Source: Rickettsiales bacterium | Lineage (GTDB): Bacteria; Pseudomonadota; Alphaproteobacteria; Rickettsiales; UBA1997 | Direction of reading: 5' to 3' | Assembly (NCBI GenBank): GCA_947487845.1 | Contig: CANKYC010000014.1 | Location: forward strand, 1-18,462 | DNA: 18,462 nucleotides | Part shown: one piece after another, positions 1-6,100 of the stretch | Numbering within the stretch: position 1 is the stretch's first letter | Layout of the letters: the number at the start of each line of letters is the position of its first letter | Made by a program: the position numbers and the translations under genes | Notes under the pieces: generated by a model | What the model was told of the DNA's origin: nothing | Database searches by the model: none | What the model saw: only the letters and a program-made list of their open reading frames with translations

Positions 1-1
1 T

Positions 2-27
2 GAGCCGACTCTTGCTAGAGTTGGCTC
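2..27 (-). terminator. Hairpin overlapping the tRNA-Asn 3' end
   Basis: Inverted repeat of 11 bp (arms GAGCCGACTCT and AGAGTTGGCTC) around a 4-nt loop, with a single G-T pair. Read on the minus strand it begins with the last bases of tRNA-Asn, including the encoded CCA, and continues into the trailer. It may be a terminator or a 3'-processing structure. Any U tract would lie beyond the window edge, so termination cannot be confirmed. Confidence 0.4.
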
Positions 28-96
28 CCTGGGAAGGGATCGAACCTCCGACCAAGTGATTAACAGTCACTTGCTCTACCGCTGAGCTACCAGGGA
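22..96 (-). tRNA. tRNA-Asn (anticodon GTT)
   Basis: On the minus strand the sequence folds as a complete cloverleaf. The acceptor is TCCCTGG pairing with CCAGGGA, discriminator G, and CCA is encoded (complement at 22-24). The D arm contains AGCTCAGCGGTAGAGC. The anticodon stem AGTGA/TCACT holds the loop CTGTTAA, giving anticodon GTT. The T arm is GGAGGTTCGATCCCTTCC. Body length is 72 nt plus CCA, normal for Asn. Confidence 0.97.
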
Positions 97-151
97 ATAT
101 TCTTTAAATTTTTTGGGTGATTTTTTCACTTATTTTTTCAAAGGGGCGGGC

Positions 152-180
152 ATGCTATTTTTTAAAAAAAAGAAAATCAA
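152..180 (-). promoter_or_regulatory. Candidate sigma70 promoter for tRNA-Asn
   Basis: On the minus strand TTGATT (175-180) is separated by exactly 17 nt from TAGCAT (152-157). It is followed at once by the GC-rich stretch GCCCGCCCC, which stands out in this AT-rich spacer. GC-rich discriminators are known for stable-RNA promoters under stringent control. Predicted start is near 145, giving a leader of about 50 nt before the tRNA. Each box matches consensus at 4 of 6 positions, so this is a candidate only. Confidence 0.4.
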
Positions 181-201
181 TAAGGTAATTTTATTATTTT
201 A

Positions 202-338
202 GGTGATTTTATCCCTTAAGACACAATAGACGTCACCCTGAGCTTGTCGAAGGGTGATTTAAGGCTTCGATCTTAGAATCACCCTTCGACAAACTCAGGG
301 TGACATCGAGTTTTTTTGTGAATCAAGGGATAATTACC
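202..338. mobile_element. MITE-like palindromic element, copy 1
   Basis: A 137-bp non-coding element with imperfect terminal inverted repeats: GGTGATT(TT)ATCCCTTAA at the left, and GGTAATTATCCCTTGA read inward from the right. The core is a long palindrome with 28-nt arms (232-259 and 277-304, one mismatch) and a loop that can add a TAAG/CTTA stem. The exact 8-bp direct repeat TTATTTTA flanks it at 194-201 and 339-346, as expected of a target site duplication. A second copy lies at 13399-13533, differing by about five substitutions and a 2-base indel. There is no ORF inside, so it would need a transposase in trans. The core hairpin is followed by T7, so it could also act as a terminator. Confidence 0.8.
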
Positions 339-396
339 TTATTTTATGAATTTTTGTTCTAGAGGAAGAGGGGATTTTTCTGAAGAAAAATTTAGG

Positions 397-437
397 CAAA
401 AAAAAGAGTTGGGGTTTTAAAATCCCAACTCTTTTTT
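397..437 (-). terminator. Intrinsic terminator of the BI-1 gene (bidirectional)
   Basis: Stem AAAAAAGAGTTGGG pairs with CCCAACTCTTTTTT around a G-TTTT-AAAA-T centre that can also pair. A-tracts and T-tracts on both sides let it work on either strand. It lies 20 nt after the stop of the minus-strand gene ending at 458. Confidence 0.85.
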
Positions 438-457
438 ATGAAACTGAAATTCAAAAA

Positions 458-1180
458 CTATCTTCTGTCGCCGAAAAATCTTAGTAGCATCAAGAAAAGA
501 TTGATGAAATCCATATAAAGATTTAACGCGCCTACAACCGCCATTTTAGCGACCATTTCGCTGTTGCCAGAAAAATGGTAGTAAGTTTGTTTGATTCTTT
601 GAGTGTCGTAAGCGGTAAGACCGATGAAAAGGAAAACGCCGATTAGAGAAATGGCGAAATCAAAGGCAGAACTTTTTAAGAAAATATTAACAATTGATGC
701 GACGATTAAACCAATTAAGCCCATCATTAAAAATGAACCCATGCTGGTTAAATCTTTTTTAGTGGTGTATCCGTAAAGGCTGGTTGCGCCAAATACGGAA
801 GAGGCGATGAAGAAAACGCGGGCAACGCTGGTGCCAGTGTAAACTACAAAAATTGATGCCAAAGAAATTCCCATTAATGCTGAATAAATCCACAAATAAT
901 TTTTTGCAGTTGCGGCAGAAATCGAATTTAATTTTGCGCCCATGAAAATTACAAAACCAAGCGGAGCAAGCATTGCAACCCACATTAAAGGAGTTCCAAA
1001 TATAACTGCCATTAAGGATGGTGTGTTTGCAACTAAAAATGCGATTGCGCCAGAAATGGCTAAAGCAATGGCCATAAAATTATAAACTTTTACCATATAA
1101 TCGCGCAGCGCCGAATCGTAAGTTGTTGTTCTTGCGGCTGAAGAAGCAAAAGAAGTTGCTTTGTTGTTAAAGTTGGACAT
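458..1180 (-). CDS. Bax inhibitor-1 / YccA family membrane protein
   Basis: A 240-residue integral membrane protein of the BI-1/TMBIM (UPF0005) family, complete at both ends. After a polar N-terminus of about 30 residues come roughly seven hydrophobic helices, starting at VYNFMAIALAISGAIAFLV. Family signatures are the conserved Y-D-T-Q-R-I loop and the C-terminal stretch with LYMDFINLFLMLLRFFG. The family forms inner-membrane channels with proposed calcium/proton leak activity. In E. coli, YccA binds the FtsH protease. The bacterial role is not settled, so no symbol is given. The start is supported by AGAGG about 7 nt upstream. The gene is monocistronic, divergent from aroK (109-bp gap), and followed by a strong terminator. 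Confidence 0.9.
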   Translation of the reverse strand: MSNFNNKATSFASSAARTTTYDSALRDYMVKVYNFMAIALAISGAIAFLVANTPSLMAVIFGTPLMWVAMLAPLGFVIFMGAKLNSISAATAKNYLWIYSALMGISLASIFVVYTGTSVARVFFIASSVFGATSLYGYTTKKDLTSMGSFLMMGLIGLIVASIVNIFLKSSAFDFAISLIGVFLFIGLTAYDTQRIKQTYYHFSGNSEMVAKMAVVGALNLYMDFINLFLMLLRFFGDRR

Positions 1181-1289
1181 TCAAAACCTCTGAATTGTTA
1201 AATAATATTGCTGAAAGAAACTTGATTTAAACTTTGTGTAAGCAAACCTATGTCTATGCATTTAGTTTTGCCAATTAATTTTTTCAAGA

Positions 1290-1820
1290 ATGAAGAATAA
1301 AAAAATTATCGCGATTGTCGGTTTGATGGGTGTTGGTAAAACCACGATTGGTGCGAAATTAGCCGAAAAAACCAAATATTATTTTATCGATTGCGATTGT
1401 GAAATTGAGGATCGCGAACGCAAAACTATCAAAGAAATTTTTGCTCAAAATGGCGAAAAATATTTTCGTCAGGTTGAAAAAAAAGTTATTCGCGAAATAG
1501 TTGAGCGCGATGAAAACATCGTTTTATCCCTTGGCGGCGGGGCTTTTATCGATTCTGATACTAGGCAAATTCTGAAAGAAAAATCTTATACAATCTGGCT
1601 TTTTGCCAAGATTGACACAATTCTGCATCGCATCGGCAATAAAACTACGCGGCCACTTTTAAATCAGAAATATAAAAGAGAAGCCCTTCAAGAATTAGCG
1701 GCGAAGCGTTATCCAATCTACGCCGAAGCCGATTTTAAATTTGATACTAGCGATGAAAATCACGAAGCGCTGATTGCTAAAATTCTCAAATCAATAAATT
1801 TACTCAAGAATGCAAAATAA
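1290..1820 (+). CDS. aroK: Shikimate kinase
   Basis: Cytosolic enzyme that phosphorylates shikimate at O3 using ATP, the fifth step of the shikimate pathway to chorismate. The 176 residues match the usual length. The Walker A motif GLMGVGKTT spans residues 11-19. Shikimate-binding residues line up as D36, R60, the GGG of LSLGGGA (82-84) and the lid arginine in TTRPLL (R121). The 3' end overlaps aroB by 11 nt, an operon order common in proteobacteria that suggests translational coupling. The start context TTCAAGAATG has no clear Shine-Dalgarno. Nothing suggests decay. Most Rickettsiales lack this pathway, so the gene argues for a less reduced genome. Confidence 0.95.
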   Translation: MKNKKIIAIVGLMGVGKTTIGAKLAEKTKYYFIDCDCEIEDRERKTIKEIFAQNGEKYFRQVEKKVIREIVERDENIVLSLGGGAFIDSDTRQILKEKSYTIWLFAKIDTILHRIGNKTTRPLLNQKYKREALQELAAKRYPIYAEADFKFDTSDENHEALIAKILKSINLLKNAK

Positions 1821-2907
1821 AATTTCCGTGAATCTCGCAGAAAGAAGTTACGATATTGCAATTGGCGACAATGCAATTGAATATTTGCCGGAATTTTTGG
1901 GCAAAAAAAAATATAGTAAAATTTTTATAATCACCGATGAAAACCTTGCCAAGCTTCATTTGAAAAGGTTGCAGACCATTTTGCAAAAAAGCGAAATTCA
2001 AGTTGAAACTATAATTACCAAAGCTGGCGAACAAACAAAATCCTTTTTATTTTTAGAAGAAATCTGTGAAGAAATTTTAGCGAAAGGTGTTGATCGCAAA
2101 TCGCTGATTATTGCTTTTGGCGGCGGCGTAATTGGTGATTTATCTGGTTTTATTGCGGCAATTTTATTGCGCGGAATTGATTTTGTGCAAGTGCCAACAA
2201 CATTGCTTGCAGCGGTTGATAGTTCGGTTGGCGGCAAAACTGCGGTGAATAGTAAATCGGGAAAAAATTTGATCGGCAGTTTTTATCAGCCGCAATTAGT
2301 GATTTGTGATTTAGGTTTTTTAAAAACTTTACCGTTGCGGGAAATGAAATCGGGCTACGCCGAAGTTGTGAAATATGGATTTATTTATGATGAAAAATTT
2401 TTCGAATTTTTAGAAAAAAATTATGCTAAAATTTTTGAATATGATGTAGAAGTTTTAGAAAAAATAATTCGCCGTTCTTGTGAAATAAAAGCCGAAATTG
2501 TTGGTCGCGATGAGAAAGAATCGGGCGAAAGAGCTTTACTTAATTTTGGCCATACTTTTGGTCATACTTTTGAAACCGAAACTAATTATTCCGATGAAAT
2601 TTTGCATGGCGAGGCTGTGGCTCTTGGAATGGTGATGGCGGCGAAAATGTCGCAGAATTTTTCGATGATTTCGCAAGGGGATTTTTTGCGCGTAAAAAAT
2701 CATTTACAGAATTGTGGATTTGTAATTGATCCCAAAAAAATCCGCAAAAATTGGGATGAAAAAAATTTAGTGAGTCATCTTTACAAAGATAAAAAAAATG
2801 AAGGCGGAAAGCTGACATTTATTTTGTTGAATAAAATTGGTGGTTCGGAAGTTGTGAAGGGAGTTGAACTGGGCGAGTTTGAGAAGGTTTTGCGGGAGTT
2901 TGTTTAA
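1810..2907 (+). CDS. aroB: 3-dehydroquinate synthase
   Basis: NAD- and metal-dependent cytosolic enzyme converting DAHP to 3-dehydroquinate, step two of the shikimate pathway. It has 365 residues, as usual. The NAD-binding GGGVIGDLSGF motif is followed by the hallmark PTTLLAAVDSSVGGKTAVN segment and KNLIGSFYQP. The predicted metal ligands are all present: E185 (in GYAEVVKYG), H248 (in NFGHTFGH) and H266 (in LHGEAVALGM). The active-site histidine H252 is also present. The ATG at 1810 lies inside the end of aroK and has the same CAAGAATG context as aroK. The protein looks fully functional. Confidence 0.96.
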   Translation: MQNKISVNLAERSYDIAIGDNAIEYLPEFLGKKKYSKIFIITDENLAKLHLKRLQTILQKSEIQVETIITKAGEQTKSFLFLEEICEEILAKGVDRKSLIIAFGGGVIGDLSGFIAAILLRGIDFVQVPTTLLAAVDSSVGGKTAVNSKSGKNLIGSFYQPQLVICDLGFLKTLPLREMKSGYAEVVKYGFIYDEKFFEFLEKNYAKIFEYDVEVLEKIIRRSCEIKAEIVGRDEKESGERALLNFGHTFGHTFETETNYSDEILHGEAVALGMVMAAKMSQNFSMISQGDFLRVKNHLQNCGFVIDPKKIRKNWDEKNLVSHLYKDKKNEGGKLTFILLNKIGGSEVVKGVELGEFEKVLREFV

Positions 2908-2909
2908 GA

Positions 2910-2948
2910 ATCGAGCAAAGCGAAGCGTCGTCGAGATGCAGGCTCGAT
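2910..2948. repeat. Inverted repeat after aroB
   Basis: ATCGAGC (2910-2916) pairs with GCTCGAT (2942-2948) around a 25-nt GC-rich interior containing GCGAAGCGTCGTCGAG. It starts 3 nt after the aroB stop. The interior is GC-rich against an AT-rich background and no T-run follows. It looks more like a dispersed palindromic repeat than a standard intrinsic terminator, but no second copy is present in the window. The rest of 2949-3033 is AT-rich spacer with no confident signal. Confidence 0.4.
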
Positions 2949-3033
2949 CTTAAAATAACGCCTAAAAAATTTTTTAAAATTCTTGTAGAATTCTTAAGCG
3001 ACCAAAACTACTTTCCGCCCTCATTTTATTTTC

Positions 3034-3121
3034 GCCTGCGTGATGGAATGGTAGACATAACGGACTTAAAATCCGTGGAGCTTTATCGCTCTTGCCGGTT
3101 CAAGTCCGGCCGCAGGTACCA
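3034..3121 (+). tRNA. tRNA-Leu (anticodon TAA)
   Basis: Class II tRNA of 85 nt plus encoded CCA (3119-3121). The acceptor is GCCTGCG with CGCAGGT, discriminator A. The anticodon stem ACGGA/TCCGT encloses loop CTTAAAA, giving anticodon TAA, which reads UUA/UUG. A long variable arm (GGAGCTTTATCGCTCTT) and T arm GCCGGTTCAAGTCCGGC confirm leucine. No terminator separates it from the large gene starting 32 nt downstream. Confidence 0.97.
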
Positions 3122-3153
3122 CTGATCGTCTAAAAAATAATCCCTCCTTATTG

Positions 3154-6100
3154 ATGAGTTTGGCCACGAAAATAATAAAGATTACTGTCCCGGTTTTTTT
3201 TGTTGTGATGGGCTTTACCGCAATTGTATCTGGCAATAATGATGGCTGTGTTGAAGCTGATGAGTTTGATGTAGAAACCTTAACTGTAGAAGCGAAACCA
3301 ACTAATGATGGAATTACCGGCACTTATGACCCTGTTAATGGTGGTCAAAATGCGGAATGGCATGAAACCGGTTTAAAATCAAATGGTGATGAATTTTTAA
3401 TTCAGGTTGGGGGTGGTTGGACTACATGGAATGGAAATGAATTGGACAATACCAAGCTTGGCGCTATGTCTAGGTGTGATTTCTGTGCCAAGAAATTGTC
3501 TCCTCTAACTCCCAACTGTTTATGTTACAAATATACTTCTGATGGCATTACTTATTCTGGCACTAATACTAGTGGTTCGGGTAATGACCCAAACATTAGA
3601 TCAACTCCCACTGCGGAAAAAGGAATAGATGGTGTGGTGCAGTCAATTGATTGTAGTACTACCGCCAATCAAAACTTACCAAACTCTTGTTCTTGTACTA
3701 ATGATCCGACTTACGGAACCGCTCTTGATTATAAAACTTATCATTTTCCGTTAAATCCCCAAAATAAAGATGAAGCTTTAAAAAATCCTGACCTGCAAAG
3801 CACATGTAAATATGATCGGGGCATGGGTCTTTATATAGGTTTATTTGGAAGTCGGGGAACTGAAGTTCCTTCGCGATTATATCACTTATTTTCAACTTAT
3901 GAAATATGTAATATCAAACGTAATTCTAGCGGTAAATGCTTAGCTAGTGATGGCTCTGACATGACGCGCTATATTTATACCAGCCCAAATAAAAGAATTT
4001 TCCTTAAAGATGATCACGCTGGTAATGATGGCACTGATACCAATACTTCTGATGATGAATATCACGGCCCTAATGAATATGTAAAATTCAAGATCTACGA
4101 TAATTATTATGATGATAATTTTGGAAAATATCAGATTTCAATCTTGCGTGGCGTAGGAAGAGCCAATGGCTATGATGATGGATTGCTCGAATTTCTCGTG
4201 TCTTTAGTAGAAGACACAATGCTTGGCGAAGTTGATGCTAATGGTGATAGGCAAGGCGGCATTATTCAATTCATGTATCAATCAATTGTTCAGGATACAA
4301 ATTTTATTAGAGTGGTGCAAATTTCGTTGGGTCTTTATATCGCATTATTTGGCGCTGCTCACATGTTTGGCTTGACTGAATGGAGCAAGCAGGAAGTGAT
4401 GAGTAGGATTTTAAAAATTGCCTTGATCATTTTCTTTACCAGCCCGACAAGTTGGTATTTCTACAATAAAATTATCGTCGGCTTCTTTAAAGATAGCATG
4501 GATTACGTTGTTGCAATGATGATGAGTCTTTCAGATTCCAATATTGATCCCACTTCAATGACGGTGATTTCGCAAATGGATCGCGCTGCTAATACAAGTA
4601 ATGCTACCCGCTTTTCTTATATTGATGTGATGATTAAAAAATTACTTTCTGTTGCCACGGCGAAGAAAGTTTTTGGTCTGTTTTTTGGAACTTACTACGG
4701 AATATTATTGATTCCAGCCACTTACGCAGTAATTGCATATTTCATTTATGTTATGCTTTGGGCGGCCGTGGCCTATACTATTAACATCATGAAAATTATT
4801 TTTGTGTTGTCGCTGGGTCCAATATTTATCTGTTTTACGCTTTTCTCTCACACTGCCTCAATGTTTAAAAGTTGGTTGGGATATTTGGGTGGCAGATCCT
4901 TCGAAATCATAATGTTATTCTCCGTTCTTTACAGCTTTGTAAGCTTGATCGACCAGAATTTTACCGATCTTTTATCTTTTAGAACCTGTGTAAAAAATTA
5001 TAATCTGGCTATTTTCACATTGAAAATTTTGGTTTCTGATATTGGCGGCAGATCATTAATGCAATGGCTGACAATGTATGTGATGATTGCAGGTTTAATA
5101 TTTATCATGCGTTTGATTATGGATAAAATTCCTGATATTTCGAGCGCCTTATTTTCTGTTAATATTAGTGGCGCAAAAGTTAGATCTGATGGTTCTACGG
5201 GCGGTGGAGCAGTTGCCAGTCATGGCTCTGGTGCTGCCGGAATAATGGGCGCCGTTAAAGATGTTGCAATGGCAGCGGCTTCAGGAGCATTTAATGCGGC
5301 AGGATATGCTGCCGGAAAAGGCATGGAAATGGGAAGAAGTGCGATGCGCGCCAGTGGTGCTTCTCAAGCTTTAGGAAATATGATGAGTGGTTTTCCGATT
5401 AGCAGTCCGGCAACTATGTATAATAATATGAAAATTGATTCCGCGATTTCCTCAGCCCAAAAAGAAGCCACTTCTATGGGCTTAACTGGCAAAGAAGCCG
5501 ACGCTCATGTAAGACAAGCTGCAAATAATATATTACAGAATCAGATGTTGCCGAAAGGTTTGAATGACCCAAAAGTTTCCAACAGCACGCCTAATGAATT
5601 TGCTATTACTGGTTTGGATTCGCAGGCAATTCAAGCTCGATTTGAGCAAAAAATGGTACAGCAGCCATTAAAAGATTTCTTAAAAGCAGAAGCGCAAAAA
5701 CTCAAAAATCAGGATCCCGACAAAATTCCATTGGGCAAAGATATGAGGAATCAACTTAGAGCAAATGCCATGGCTTGGGCTGATAAAAATTTAGTCGGCG
5801 GCTCTTCTGCTGTTGAAAAATATCTTGGTAAAGAAGGAAGAGATGCTGGAAAGGCTGGCGGAAGCGCTTTTGCTGTTGCGGCGAGAGATATTAATAATGT
5901 TTTGAAAAGCTCGGCCGAACTTTCAACCGCAGAAGCCGCAAAACGCTTTGCTGGAAGTCCGTCACTCCAAAATAAATTCTTGCAACATCTGCAAGAAAAA
6001 GAATTTAAGAGAAATCTTAGAAATTCCGAAGCTCAATCCCCAATTTCTTCTTTACCCAAAGCTGAAACTGCATTGGGTAAAACTGCCAATGCAATGCGTA

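Noticed and set aside
202..338. Element read as a CRISPR repeat or a small RNA gene
   Set aside because: The two copies are 13 kb apart with no spacer array. TIRs and a target duplication explain the structure better.
3066..3323. Minus-strand frame ending in an AGLEPAR-like peptide across tRNA-Leu
   Set aside because: The C-terminal part is a translation of the tRNA complement and the remainder lies antisense to the start of the VirB6-like gene. It is a known annotation artefact at tRNA genes.
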